From: Kitasatospora albolonga
GTDB taxonomy: Bacteria; Actinomycetota; Actinomycetes; Streptomycetales; Streptomycetaceae
Direction: 5' to 3'
DNA: 64,000 bases
NCBI GenBank assembly: GCA_002082585.1
Contig: CP020563.1
Span: 5,636,001 to 5,700,000, forward strand
Shown: positions 25,205-33,532 of the stretch, in pieces
Position numbering within the stretch: position 1 is the stretch's first letter
Layout of the letters: each line of letters starts with the position of its first letter
Notes under the pieces: model-generated
Told to the model about the DNA's origin: nothing
The model's input: the letters and a program-made list of their open reading frames with translations, nothing else
Database searches by the model: none
Made by a program: the position numbers and the translations under genes

Positions 25205-26212
25205 GTGTCTGCCGCTGATACCAAGGCCGTCGGGCCGCCGGTCCCCGTACCACCCGACCCGCAGCCGACCGGGAAGTCGTCCGCCGACGACAGCACCCCC
25301 CGGGCACAGAAGAGGAAGTGGAAGAAGGGCGAACTCCTCCCCTACTTCCTGATCCTCCCGGCGATCGTGGCGATCGCCGCCGTCTACCTCTACCCGCTGA
25401 GCAAGACGGTCATCATGTCCTTCCAGGACATGGGCCGTCGTGAACTGTGGTCCGGAGAGCCCGCCCCCTGGGTGGGCTTCGAGCAGTTCACCAACATCCT
25501 CGGCGACTCCGAGTTCTGGTGGGTGACCTTCCGCACGGTCGCCTTCATGGCCATCTGTGTGGTCCTGACCATGGGCATCGGGCTCCTCGTCGCCCTGCTC
25601 ATGCGCAAGCTCTCCACCTGGGTCCGGCTCGTCCTGACGGTCGCCCTGATCGCCGCCTGGTCGATGCCGCTGATGGTCGCCGCCTCGATCTTCCGGTTCA
25701 TGGCCGACTCCGACTACGGCCTGATCAACACCCTGGTGGCCAAGGTCGTCGGTGAGGACTGGCTCGGACACAACTGGTACGTCAACCCCGTCCAGGGCTT
25801 CGGCATCATCACCCTGCTGGTCGTCTGGGGCGCCATCCCGTTCGTGGTCGTCACCCTGTACGCCGCCCTCACCCAGGTTCCCCAGGAGCTGGAGGAGGCC
25901 GCGGCGCTCGACGGCGCCAGCGCCTACGGCATCTACAAGTTCGTCACCTGGCCGGTCATCAAGCCGGTCTTCACCATGGTCGCCACCCTCTCGGTGATCT
26001 GGGACTTCAACGTCTTCGGCCAGATCTGGCTGCTGCGCGGCAACAAGCCCGAGCCGGAGTACGAAACCCTCGGCCTCTACTCCTACTCCAAGGCGTTCGA
26101 GTCCACCTCCTTCAGCCAGGGCTCCGCGATCGCCCTGATCACGGTGCTGCTGCTGTCCGGTGTGGCCGTGTACTACCTGCGCCAGCTCATGAAGACAGGA
26201 GAGGTCGAATGA
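25205..26212 (+). CDS. dasB: Chitobiose ABC transporter permease 1
   Basis: This 335-residue inner-membrane permease has about 45 charged N-terminal residues, six transmembrane helices (first: LPYFLILPAIVAIAAVYLYPL) and the EAA-loop signature EELEEAAALDGASAYGIYKFVTWP for docking the shared ATPase (MsiK in other Streptomyces, not encoded here). GTG 25205 is 115 bases after dasA. It pairs with DasC, whose start overlaps the dasB stop. Confidence 0.93.
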   Translation: MSAADTKAVGPPVPVPPDPQPTGKSSADDSTPRAQKRKWKKGELLPYFLILPAIVAIAAVYLYPLSKTVIMSFQDMGRRELWSGEPAPWVGFEQFTNILGDSEFWWVTFRTVAFMAICVVLTMGIGLLVALLMRKLSTWVRLVLTVALIAAWSMPLMVAASIFRFMADSDYGLINTLVAKVVGEDWLGHNWYVNPVQGFGIITLLVVWGAIPFVVVTLYAALTQVPQELEEAAALDGASAYGIYKFVTWPVIKPVFTMVATLSVIWDFNVFGQIWLLRGNKPEPEYETLGLYSYSKAFESTSFSQGSAIALITVLLLSGVAVYYLRQLMKTGEVE

Positions 26213-27069
26213 GCAGCACGACCGAGACACAGGCGCTGCGGCCCGACCGCAAGAAGAGCCGGCTCCACCTCGACATCATCGGCCTCGGTATCGCCGCGGT
26301 CATGATCTTCCCGGTCTACTGGCTGGTCATCAGCGCCCTGCGGCCCAACCGGGAGATTCGCAGCTACGACCAGACCCTGTGGCCCTCGTCGATCACCTTC
26401 GACAACTTCGAACGGGCGATCAACCAGCCCAACTTCGCCACCGCCATCCAGTCCAGCCTGATCGTCGCGGTCACCGCGGTGGTCGGCGGCATGATCATCG
26501 CCACGCTGGCGGCCCTCGCGATCGGCCGGTTCCGTTTCTTCGGCCGCAAGCCGCTGCTCCTGATCATGATCCTGGTCCAGATGCTGCCGCCGACGGCGAT
26601 GCTCATCCCGATCTACGCCCAGCTCAACGCGATGGGCGGGATCGACGAGTACTGGGGCCTGATCGTCGTCTACCTGGTCTCCACGCTGCCCTTCGCCACC
26701 ATCATGATCCGCGGCTTCGTCGTGAACATCCCGGTGGAGCTGGAGGAGTCCGCGATGGTGGACGGCTGCACCCGCTTCCAGGCGTTCCGCAAGGTGATCT
26801 TCCCGCTGCTGGCCCCCGGGCTCGCCGCCGCGTCGATCTTCGCCCTGGTGAACGCGTGGAACGAGTACCTCTTCGCGTACATCCTGATCAACGACAACTC
26901 CAAGTACACGCTCAACGTGTGGCTGATGACGTTCACCACCGAGCGCGGAACGGACTACGGCGCGCTCATGGCGGCCTCGACCATGATCGCCCTGCCCGTC
27001 GTCATCTTCTTCATGATCATCCAGAAGAAGATGGCCGCGGGGCTCACCTCCGGCGCTGTGAAGGGATAG
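26209..27069 (+). CDS. dasC: Chitobiose ABC transporter permease 2
   Basis: This 286-residue permease has six membrane segments (DIIGLGIAAVMIFPVYWLVI first) and the EAA-loop VELEESAMVDGCTRFQAFRKVIFP. Its start overlaps the dasB stop (ATGA). It completes the membrane channel for DasA-delivered chitobiose. No ATP-binding gene is present in the locus, consistent with use of the multi-sugar ATPase MsiK known from S. coelicolor. Confidence 0.93.
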   Translation: MSSTTETQALRPDRKKSRLHLDIIGLGIAAVMIFPVYWLVISALRPNREIRSYDQTLWPSSITFDNFERAINQPNFATAIQSSLIVAVTAVVGGMIIATLAALAIGRFRFFGRKPLLLIMILVQMLPPTAMLIPIYAQLNAMGGIDEYWGLIVVYLVSTLPFATIMIRGFVVNIPVELEESAMVDGCTRFQAFRKVIFPLLAPGLAAASIFALVNAWNEYLFAYILINDNSKYTLNVWLMTFTTERGTDYGALMAASTMIALPVVIFFMIIQKKMAAGLTSGAVKG

Positions 27070-27078
27070 TGCGGGCCG

Positions 27079-28608
27079 ATGACCACCCTCGTTTCCACCA
27101 CGGACACGCTGACGCGCGACGCGCTCGCGGTGCTCCAGCCCGGATTCACCGGAACCACCGCACCGGACTGGCTGCTGCGCCGCGTCGGTGAGGGGCTCTC
27201 CTCCGTCGGACTGTTCGGCCGCAACATCGAGACGCCCGAGCAGCTGGCCGCCCTCACCGCCCGGCTGCGTTCCGAGCGGGACGACGTCCTCGTCGCCATC
27301 GACGAGGAGGGCGGGGACGTGACCCGCCTGGAGGTCAACGAGGGCTCCTCGTTCCCGGGCAACTTCGCCCTGGGCTCCGTCGACGACGTCGACCTCACCC
27401 GGGCCGTCGCCCAGGAGCTGGGGCGCCGGCTCGCCGAGTGCGGCGTCAACCTGAACTGGGCGCCGTCCGCGGACGTCAACTCCAACCCGGGCAACCCGGT
27501 CATCGGCGTACGCTCCTTCGGCGCCGACACCCGGCTGGTGGCCCGCCACACCGCCGCGTACGTGGAAGGGCTCCAGGCCGCGGGCGTCGCCGCCTGCACC
27601 AAGCACTTCCCCGGCCACGGCGACACGGCGGTCGACTCGCACCTCGCGATGCCCCGGATCGATGTGGATCTCGACACCCTGCACGCCCGTGAGCTGGTGC
27701 CTTTCCGGGCTGCCATCGCCGCGGGTTCCAAATCGGTGATGAGCGCGCATATCCTGCTTCCCGCACTCGACCCGGACCGCCCGGCCACCCTGAGCCCGCA
27801 GATCCTCACCGGTCTGCTCCGCCAGGAGCTGGGCTACGACGGCCTGATCGTCACCGACGGCGTGGAGATGGAAGCCATCTCCAAGACCTACGGCATCGAG
27901 CGCGGATCGGTCCTCGCGATCGCCGCGGGCGCCGACGCCATCTGCGTCGGCGGCGGGCTGGCCGACGAGGAGACAGTGCTCGCGCTGCGCGACGCCCTGG
28001 TGGCGGCGGTACGCAGTGGGGAGCTGTCCGAGGAGCGGCTCGCGGACGCGGCCGCCCGAGTACGAGCCCTCGCGTCCTGGACGCAGGGGGCCCGGGGGGT
28101 TGTCCCGGAGCCGGGCGCGGCAGTGCAGGAGGGGACCGCGCCCGGCACCGGAGTCAGCTCCGACATCGGCCTGGTGGCCGCCCGCCGCGCGGTCCGGGTC
28201 ACCGGCTCCGGCGACCGGCTGACCGAGCCGGGGCACCTGGTGGAGTTCGCCACGGAGGCGAACATCGCGGTCGGCGACGAGACCCCCTGGGGCATCGCCG
28301 CCGGGCTGAGCGCCGCCCTTCCCGGGACCACCACGGCCACGTACACCAGCGAGAGTGCCGACCCGGCGGCCGACGCGGTCGCGGCGGCAGGGGAGCGGCG
28401 CATCGTCGCCGTCGTCCGCGACGAGCACCGGCACTCCTGGATGGCCGAGGCGCTGGACGCCCTGCTGGCGGCCCGCCCCGACACGATCGTGGTCGAGATG
28501 GGCCTCCCGGAGGCCACCCCCCGGGGCGCCCTCCACGTGGCCACCTACGGTGCCTCCCGCGTCTGCGGCGAGGCGGCGGTGGAAGCGGTCACGGGCACGA
28601 AGGCGTAG
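27079..28608 (+). CDS. dasD: GH3 beta-N-acetylglucosaminidase
   Basis: This 509-residue enzyme lacks a signal peptide, so it is probably cytosolic and hydrolyses imported chitobiose. GH3 NagZ-type motifs are VAIDEEGGDVTRLE, the catalytic KHFPGHGDTAVDSH (His of the Asp-His dyad) and the nucleophile Asp in IVTDGVEMEAI. A C-terminal domain of about 170 residues (GLVAARRAVRVTGSGDRL onward) is present as in longer family members. It starts 9 bases after dasC and is the last gene of the das operon. Confidence 0.92.
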   Translation: MTTLVSTTDTLTRDALAVLQPGFTGTTAPDWLLRRVGEGLSSVGLFGRNIETPEQLAALTARLRSERDDVLVAIDEEGGDVTRLEVNEGSSFPGNFALGSVDDVDLTRAVAQELGRRLAECGVNLNWAPSADVNSNPGNPVIGVRSFGADTRLVARHTAAYVEGLQAAGVAACTKHFPGHGDTAVDSHLAMPRIDVDLDTLHARELVPFRAAIAAGSKSVMSAHILLPALDPDRPATLSPQILTGLLRQELGYDGLIVTDGVEMEAISKTYGIERGSVLAIAAGADAICVGGGLADEETVLALRDALVAAVRSGELSEERLADAAARVRALASWTQGARGVVPEPGAAVQEGTAPGTGVSSDIGLVAARRAVRVTGSGDRLTEPGHLVEFATEANIAVGDETPWGIAAGLSAALPGTTTATYTSESADPAADAVAAAGERRIVAVVRDEHRHSWMAEALDALLAARPDTIVVEMGLPEATPRGALHVATYGASRVCGEAAVEAVTGTKA

Positions 28609-28621
28609 GGCGGGCACAGCA

Positions 28622-28706
28622 AGCCCGTCCGGCGTTTGAGGACGAGGCCGCAAGGCCGAAAACGAGCCCGTCCGGCGATTGAGGACCAGCCTCTCGCCGG
28701 ACGGGC
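28622..28706. repeat. Intergenic GTCCGGCG-TTGAGGAC repeat pair with inverted copy
   Basis: Two 22-base copies (28622-28643 and 28665-28686) differ at one base: AGCCCGTCCGGCG(T/A)TTGAGGAC. An inverted TCGCCGGACGGGC at 28694-28706 pairs with the second copy over 13 bp (28666-28678). This motif is, from memory, common between genes in Streptomyces genomes and may serve as a mobile palindromic or termination element. Confidence 0.6.
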
Positions 28707-28713
28707 GGCACAA

Positions 28714-28755
28714 CGGGAAGGGCCAGGACACCGTGAGGCGTCCTGGCCCTTCCCG
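28714..28755. terminator. Bidirectional terminator between dasD and nagB
   Basis: There is a perfect 16-bp stem (CGGGAAGGGCCAGGAC and complement) with a 10-base loop between the convergent dasD and nagB genes. Confidence 0.8.
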
Positions 28756-28775
28756 CATGCACGGCCCCGTACGGA

Positions 28776-29561
28776 CTACAGCCCCTGCCACCCCGGCTTC
28801 GCCGCATACGTGGCGCGGAAGTAGTCCGCCAGCTTCAGCTTCGACGCGGCGGCCTCGTCCACCACCACCGTCGCGTGCGGGTGCAGCTGGAGCGCCGAGG
28901 CCGGTACGACCGAGGCGACCGGCCCCTCCACGGTCTGGGCGATGGCCTCCGCCTTGCCCTCGCCGGTGGCCAGCAGGATCGGGTGCCGGGAGTCCAGGAT
29001 GGTCCCGATGCCCTGGGTGATCACGTGGTGCGGCACCTGCTCGATGTCGTCGTCGAAGAAGCGCGCGTTGTCGACCCGGGTCTGCTCGGTCAGTGTCTTG
29101 ATCCGGGTGCGCGAGGCGAGCGAGGAGCACGGCTCGTTGAAGCCGATGTGCCCGTCGGTGCCGATGCCGAGCAGCTGGAGGTCGACCCCGCCGGCCTCCG
29201 CCAGCGCCCGGTCGTACGCCTCGCACGCGGCCTGGACGTCCTCGGCGGCGCCGTCGGGGCCCATGAAGGACGCCTCGGAGAGCCCGAGCGGCTCGATGAC
29301 CTCACGGAGCACCACGGAACGGTACGACTCCGGGTGGCCGACGGGCAGGCCGACGTACTCGTCCAGCTGGCAGACCCGGGCCCGCGAGGCGTCGACGGCC
29401 CCGGAGGCGACCTTGGCGGCCAGCGCGCGGTAGATGGGCAGCGGGGTGGAGCCGGTGGCAACGCCGAGCAGGGCGTCGGGCTTGCGGCTGAGCAGGGAGG
29501 CGATGGCCTCTGCGATCAGTTCGCCGCCTGCCGTGGCGTCCGGGACGATGACAACTTCCAC
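28776..29561 (-). CDS. nagB: Glucosamine-6-phosphate deaminase
   Basis: This 261-residue cytosolic enzyme converts GlcN-6-P to fructose-6-P and ammonia, the exit from amino-sugar catabolism. Motifs are LLGVATGSTPLPIYRAL (phosphate loop), QLDEYVGLPVGHPES (catalytic Asp) and GIGTDGHIGFNEPCSS. Size is standard. It is controlled by DasR in S. coelicolor; a dre lies 32-47 bases before its start. GlcN-6-P, its substrate, is also the DasR effector, so it forms part of the feedback loop. Confidence 0.95.
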   Translation of the reverse strand: MEVVIVPDATAGGELIAEAIASLLSRKPDALLGVATGSTPLPIYRALAAKVASGAVDASRARVCQLDEYVGLPVGHPESYRSVVLREVIEPLGLSEASFMGPDGAAEDVQAACEAYDRALAEAGGVDLQLLGIGTDGHIGFNEPCSSLASRTRIKTLTEQTRVDNARFFDDDIEQVPHHVITQGIGTILDSRHPILLATGEGKAEAIAQTVEGPVASVVPASALQLHPHATVVVDEAAASKLKLADYFRATYAAKPGWQGL

Positions 29562-29592
29562 GCTGTGCCTGCCGATCTGGTGAGGGGAGCCG

Positions 29593-29608
29593 TGTGGTAT
29601 AGACCAAT
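29593..29608. promoter_or_regulatory. dre (DasR site) upstream of nagB
   Basis: Read on the minus strand, ATTGGTCTATACCACA matches dre consensus with the GGTCTAnACCA core. It is 32 bases upstream of the nagB start, a position expected to block the promoter. Confidence 0.87.
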
Positions 29609-29735
29609 CAAGGGCTCAATCTAGCAGAATCGGGCAGCCGTGCGGTGAACAGCCCACGCATCGGTCACCCCGCCCGGTCCGGCTGGCGGACCCCGGGTTT
29701 GCCTGGTCGACTTGTCCGGTACGGAACCGGCGGGG

Positions 29736-29818
29736 CGGTCCGCGGAAGGCGCCGTACACGACCGGTCCGCGGGAGGCCCCGCACCGGGGCCGGTCCGCAG
29801 GAGACCGCCGTACACGAC
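29736..29818. repeat. Three tandem imperfect 27-28-bp repeats
   Basis: Three adjacent units begin CGGTCCGC(G/A)G at 29736, 29763 and 29791. Units 1 and 3 end GCCGTACACGAC, while the middle unit has a diverged end. The array ends 44 bases before the SIS-gene ATG in the divergent nagB region. Apart from the dre and this array, I see nothing else in 29562-29862. Confidence 0.75.
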
Positions 29819-29862
29819 TCCGTACGCCACCGCCGACGACACCGCCATGGGAGGCACCCCAC

Positions 29863-30945
29863 ATGTCCGCCACCCCTCCGCCCGGCCCGGACGACCAGAG
29901 CGATGTGCCCGGCCGCATCATGTCCGGCGAGATGGCCGAGCAGCCCGCGATGCTCCGGCGCATCCTCGACCAGGGCGCGCCCCGCATCCGCGAGGTGGCC
30001 GCCGAGATCGCCGCCAGGAAGCCCCGCTTCGTGCTGCTCACCGCGCGCGGCACCTCCGACAACGCGGCGCTCTACGCCAAGTACCTGCTGGAGATCCGGC
30101 TCGGCCTGCCCTGCGGCCTCGCCTCCATGTCCACCACGACGGCGTACGGGGCCACGCCCGATCTGCGGGACGTCCTGGTGATCACCGTCAGCCAGTCGGG
30201 CGGCTCTCCGGACCTGGTGGCCTCCACCCGGGCGGCCCGGGAGGCCGGTGCGGTCACCCTCGCGGTCACCAACAACCCGGACTCCGCCCTGGCGGCGGTC
30301 TCCGAGTACCACATCGACATCCTGGCGGGCCCGGAGAAGGCGCTCCCGGCCACCAAGACGTACACGGCCTCCCTGCTCTCCCTCTACCTCTTCGTGGCGG
30401 GCCTGGGCGGCGGTGACGGTACGGAGGCGGCGTCGGTCCTGCCCGATCTGGCGGGCGCGGTCCTGGGCCGCCGGGCCGAGGTCAAGGCGCTGGCCTCCCG
30501 CTACCGCTTCGCCGAGCGCATGGTGATCACCTCGCGCGGCTACGGTTACCCCACGGCCAAGGAGGCCGCCCTCAAGCTCATGGAGACGAGCTACATCCCC
30601 GCTCTCTCCTACTCGGGCGCCGATCTGCTGCACGGCCCACTGGCCATGGTCGACAACATCTCCCCGGTGATCGCCGTGGTCACCGACGGCCGGGGCGGCG
30701 AGGCGCTCCAGCCGGTGCTGGACCGGCTGCGGGGGCGCGGCGCCGACCTCTTCGTGGTCGGCCCGAAGGCCCAGGTGGAGGCGGCGTCGGCGGGCTTCGC
30801 GCTGCCGACGTCGGGGGTGCCGGAGGAGCTGCAGCCGATCCTGGAGATCCTGCCGCTCCAGATGCTCGCGTACGAGGTCACCATCGCCCGCGGCCAGGAC
30901 CCGGACTCACCGCGCGCCCTGGCGAAGGTCACGGAGACCCGCTAG
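29863..30945 (+). CDS. SIS-domain sugar isomerase (GlmS-isomerase-like)
   Basis: This 360-residue protein has two SIS domains as in the C-terminal half of GlmS, without the glutaminase domain. The first holds VLLTARGTSDNAALYAKYLLE and VITVSQSGGSPDLVAST. The second holds ITSRGYGYPTAKEAALKLME (the conserved Glu/Lys region) and YSGADLLHGPLAMVD. Such proteins act as amino-sugar-phosphate isomerases or deaminases. ATG 29863 has GGAGG at 29851. It is divergent from nagB and next to the das locus, so a role in amino-sugar phosphate conversion is likely. Confidence 0.86.
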   Translation: MSATPPPGPDDQSDVPGRIMSGEMAEQPAMLRRILDQGAPRIREVAAEIAARKPRFVLLTARGTSDNAALYAKYLLEIRLGLPCGLASMSTTTAYGATPDLRDVLVITVSQSGGSPDLVASTRAAREAGAVTLAVTNNPDSALAAVSEYHIDILAGPEKALPATKTYTASLLSLYLFVAGLGGGDGTEAASVLPDLAGAVLGRRAEVKALASRYRFAERMVITSRGYGYPTAKEAALKLMETSYIPALSYSGADLLHGPLAMVDNISPVIAVVTDGRGGEALQPVLDRLRGRGADLFVVGPKAQVEAASAGFALPTSGVPEELQPILEILPLQMLAYEVTIARGQDPDSPRALAKVTETR

Positions 30946-31151
30946 GAGCTCGTACGGCCCCGGAAACACCCGCGGGCCGCGGCGCCGGGATGGGACCCTC
31001 AGCCCATCCGGCACCGCAGCCCGGAGCTACCTGGCCGGCGGTGTGCGGTGCCTCCGGCCACATGAGACACCTTGCGCAGTCAGGGCAGAGAGCGCCGGGT
31101 GCCTCGGTCCGTTCTCCTGTGCGGGGAGAACGGAGGTCTTGGTGAACTCAT

Positions 31152-31167
31152 TGTGGACTAGACCAAT
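31152..31167. promoter_or_regulatory. dre-like DasR site upstream of PdtaS-like kinase
   Basis: TGTGGACTAGACCAAT retains the dre core (GGnCTAGACCA). It is about 145 bases upstream of the proposed leaderless start at 31310. A GTGAACTCATTG segment adjoins it. The rest of 30946-31309 shows no gene and no clear terminator. Confidence 0.65.
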
Positions 31168-31297
31168 TGCCCGTGTCCATCCATGTGCACGACATTCTCC
31201 GGCCGTACACCGCGCGCTGTCCATCGCCTTCCGGCCGCCCCACCCCACCGCACGGCCCGCCGGGCCGATCGGTTCGAACACGTCCGTTCACCCCGGG

Positions 31298-31303
31298 TAC
31301 GCT
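31298..31303 (+). promoter_or_regulatory. -10 element for leaderless kinase mRNA
   Basis: TACGCT stands exactly 6 bases before the GTG at 31310, and no ribosome-binding sequence precedes that start. This is the spacing expected when transcription begins at the first base of the start codon. No strong -35 is seen. Confidence 0.55.
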
Positions 31304-31309
31304 CCACAG

Positions 31310-32785
31310 GTGCCCTCCATGAACGATCTCGTCCGCCAGCACACCGCTCTGAGCGACACCGACCTCGAGTGGCTCCATCTGCTGGTCTCGGAGTGGCAGC
31401 TGCTCTCCGACCTCTCCTTCGCCGACCTCGTGCTGTGGGTCCCCACCCGGGACGGCACGCGGTACGTCTCCGTCGCCCAGATGCGGCCCAACACCGGCCC
31501 CACCTCCTACCAGGACGATATGGTCGGCCACCTGGTGCCCCGTGGCCGCCGCCCGCTGCTGGACGCGGCCCTGGACGAGGGCCGGATCGTGCGCGAGGGC
31601 GACCCGGAGTGGCGCGAGGAGGTCCCCGTACGGGTCGAGTCCATCCCCGTACGCCGTGAGGGCCGGGTCCTCGGCGTCATCGCCCGCAACACCAACCTGC
31701 TCACCGTGCGCACCCCCTCCCGGCTGGAGCTCACCTACCTCCAGTCCGCCTCCGACCTGGCCCAGATGATCGCCGCCGGGGCCTTTCCCTTCCCCGGCCA
31801 GCAGGTCGACATGGACGCCTCCCCGCGCGTCGGTGACGGCCTGATCCGGCTCGACGCGGACGGGGTCGTCCAGTACGCCAGCCCCAACGGCCTCTCCGCC
31901 TACCACCGCCTCGGCCTCGCCTCCGACCTCGTCGGCCACCACCTCGGCACCACGACCGCCGAACTGGCGCCCTCCCGGGGCCCGGTGGACGAGGCCCTGG
32001 TCAAGGTGGCCAGCGGGTACGCGCCGCGCGAGTTCGAGGTGGAGGGCGAGGGCGGGGTGATCCAGCTGCGGGCCATCCCGCTCAAGCCCAAGGGCGTCCG
32101 CATCGGCTCGCTGGTCCTGCTCCGGGACGTCACGGAACTCCGCCGCCGCGAGCGAGAGTTGATCACCAAGGACGCGACCATCCGGGAGATCCACCACCGG
32201 GTGAAGAACAACCTCCAGACGGTGGCCGCCCTGTTGCGGCTCCAGGCCCGCCGGATGGATTCCGTCCAGGGGCGCGAGGCGCTCAACGAGGCGGTGCGGC
32301 GCGTCGGTTCGATCGCGATCGTCCATGAGACGCTCTCGCAGAATCTCGACGAGCGCGTCGAGTTCGACGAGATCGCCGACCGGGTCATCGCGATGGTCTC
32401 GGAGATTTCTCCCGGCAAGGTGACCTGCCGACGCATCGGACGCTTCGGCATCCTGGACGCCGAGGTCGCCACCCCGCTCTCCATGGTGCTCACCGAAGTT
32501 CTCCAGAACGCCCTGGAACACGCGTTCACGGTGGCGGACCAGGGCACGGTGGAGGTCTCGGCCGTACGGGGTGGCTCACCGTCCGACGCCCGGCTGCTGA
32601 TCACCGTCACCGACGACGGGCGCGGTCTGCCCGAGGGGTTCGACCCGCAGCAGGCAGGGAATCTGGGGCTCCAGATCGTACGGACGCTGGTGGAGGGGGA
32701 GTTGGGCGGCACGTTCGGCATGGTCCCGGCGCCGGAGCGCGGCACCCAGGTGGTGCTGGACCTGCCGGTGCGCGGCGCCAAGTAG
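31310..32785 (+). CDS. PdtaS-like sensor histidine kinase (HisKA_2)
   Basis: This 491-residue protein has an N-terminal GAF-like domain (about 20-160; WLHLLVSEWQLLSDLSFADLVLWV), a PAS domain (about 180-285; RLDADGVVQYASPNGLSAYHRLG), the HisKA_2 phosphoacceptor helix EIHHRVKNNLQTVAALLRLQ and an HATPase domain (NALEHAF, DDGRGLPEGFD, LGLQIVRTLVEGELGG). No membrane helix is seen, so it is a cytosolic sensor. It resembles mycobacterial PdtaS (Rv3220c), which likewise sits next to whiB1. No response regulator (PdtaR) is adjacent. GTG 31310 is preferred; ATG 31319 is in frame. Confidence 0.86.
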   Translation: MPSMNDLVRQHTALSDTDLEWLHLLVSEWQLLSDLSFADLVLWVPTRDGTRYVSVAQMRPNTGPTSYQDDMVGHLVPRGRRPLLDAALDEGRIVREGDPEWREEVPVRVESIPVRREGRVLGVIARNTNLLTVRTPSRLELTYLQSASDLAQMIAAGAFPFPGQQVDMDASPRVGDGLIRLDADGVVQYASPNGLSAYHRLGLASDLVGHHLGTTTAELAPSRGPVDEALVKVASGYAPREFEVEGEGGVIQLRAIPLKPKGVRIGSLVLLRDVTELRRRERELITKDATIREIHHRVKNNLQTVAALLRLQARRMDSVQGREALNEAVRRVGSIAIVHETLSQNLDERVEFDEIADRVIAMVSEISPGKVTCRRIGRFGILDAEVATPLSMVLTEVLQNALEHAFTVADQGTVEVSAVRGGSPSDARLLITVTDDGRGLPEGFDPQQAGNLGLQIVRTLVEGELGGTFGMVPAPERGTQVVLDLPVRGAK

Positions 32786-32801
32786 GAGCTGCACACAGCA
32801 G

Positions 32802-32837
32802 AGCGGGCCCGGACCGTGGTGACGGTCCGGGCCCGCT
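32802..32837. terminator. Bidirectional hairpin between kinase and wblE
   Basis: There is a perfect 16-bp stem (AGCGGGCCCGGACCGT and complement) with a 4-base GGTG loop between two convergent genes. Confidence 0.82.
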
Positions 32838-32954
32838 CCGTGCTGCTCACGATGCGATGCGCTCCGGGGTACTGCGCGCTGCGACTCGAAGGCGGGGCTG
32901 TGCGTACGCTCTGTACGCGCCGCCGGGCTGAGGCGTGTTCGTGGGGGGCGTCGG

Positions 32955-33212
32955 TCAGGCGCTGGCGTTGCGCGCCCGGTTGCGAGCGGCACGGCGCTTC
33001 ATCGCGCGGCGCTCGTCCTCGCTGAGGCCACCCCAGACGCCGGAGTCCTGGCCGGACTCGAGCGCCCACTGCAGGCACTGCTCCATGACGGGGCAGCGAC
33101 GGCAGACGGCCTTGGCTTCCTCGATCTGCAGCAGCGCAGGACCGGTGTTGCCGATGGGGAAGAACAGCTCGGGGTCTTCCTCACGACAAACGGCGTTGTG
33201 ACGCCAGTCCAT
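32955..33212 (-). CDS. wblE: WhiB-like iron-sulfur regulator, WblE/WhiB1 type
   Basis: This 85-residue protein has four Fe-S ligands at Cys9, Cys37, Cys40 and Cys46 (CRRCPVMEQC), the GVWGG turn at 58-62 and a basic C-terminal DNA-binding tail RRAMKRRAARNRARN. The sequence is close to mycobacterial WhiB1, an essential NO-responsive regulator that binds the principal sigma factor. ATG 33212 has AAGGAGAGG upstream. A CRP-like site lies 44 bases before the start, as in the CRP-controlled whiB1 of M. tuberculosis. Confidence 0.94.
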   Translation of the reverse strand: MDWRHNAVCREEDPELFFPIGNTGPALLQIEEAKAVCRRCPVMEQCLQWALESGQDSGVWGGLSEDERRAMKRRAARNRARNASA

Positions 33213-33255
33213 GGCTGCTACCTCTCCTTGGTATTACACGCTTGTTGCTTGTGAA

Positions 33256-33271
33256 TGTGAACGCTTTCACG
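33256..33271. promoter_or_regulatory. CRP-like site upstream of wblE
   Basis: TGTGAACGCTTTCACG fits TGTGA-N6-TCACA with one mismatch. It is 44-59 bases upstream of the wblE start. The remaining bases of 33213-33532 hold no gene; an 8-base T run is present at 33435-33442. Confidence 0.6.
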
Positions 33272-33532
33272 AATCCCCCCGCAGATGACGGGCCGACCCC
33301 CAGGAGGACTGGGTGTGGTCTGTGATGGTGAGGAGGGGTTCTGGCTCTCAGTGGAGGCCGGTGTTGCGGGCCGTCCCGATCGCCATGTAGAGATTCGCAA
33401 ACCTCGGCGGCGGATACAACCCCTTCTGGAAAGTTTTTTTTGATTCCTCGGTGTCGACTAGGTCACAGGCGCACTTCTTAGGGGTGGGACCCAGGCCAAA
33501 CGTTCGAGTTAAAGGACTTTCGGCCCTTCCAC

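Noticed and set aside
23698..25296. Long minus-strand frame opposite dasA
   Set aside because: It is antisense to a clear lipoprotein gene and is low-complexity Leu/Val/Gly-rich.
26173..29226. A 1017-residue minus-strand open frame
   Set aside because: It is the complement of dasC, dasD and part of nagB. The composition is Gly/Arg/His-rich with no domain, typical of antisense frames in high-GC DNA.
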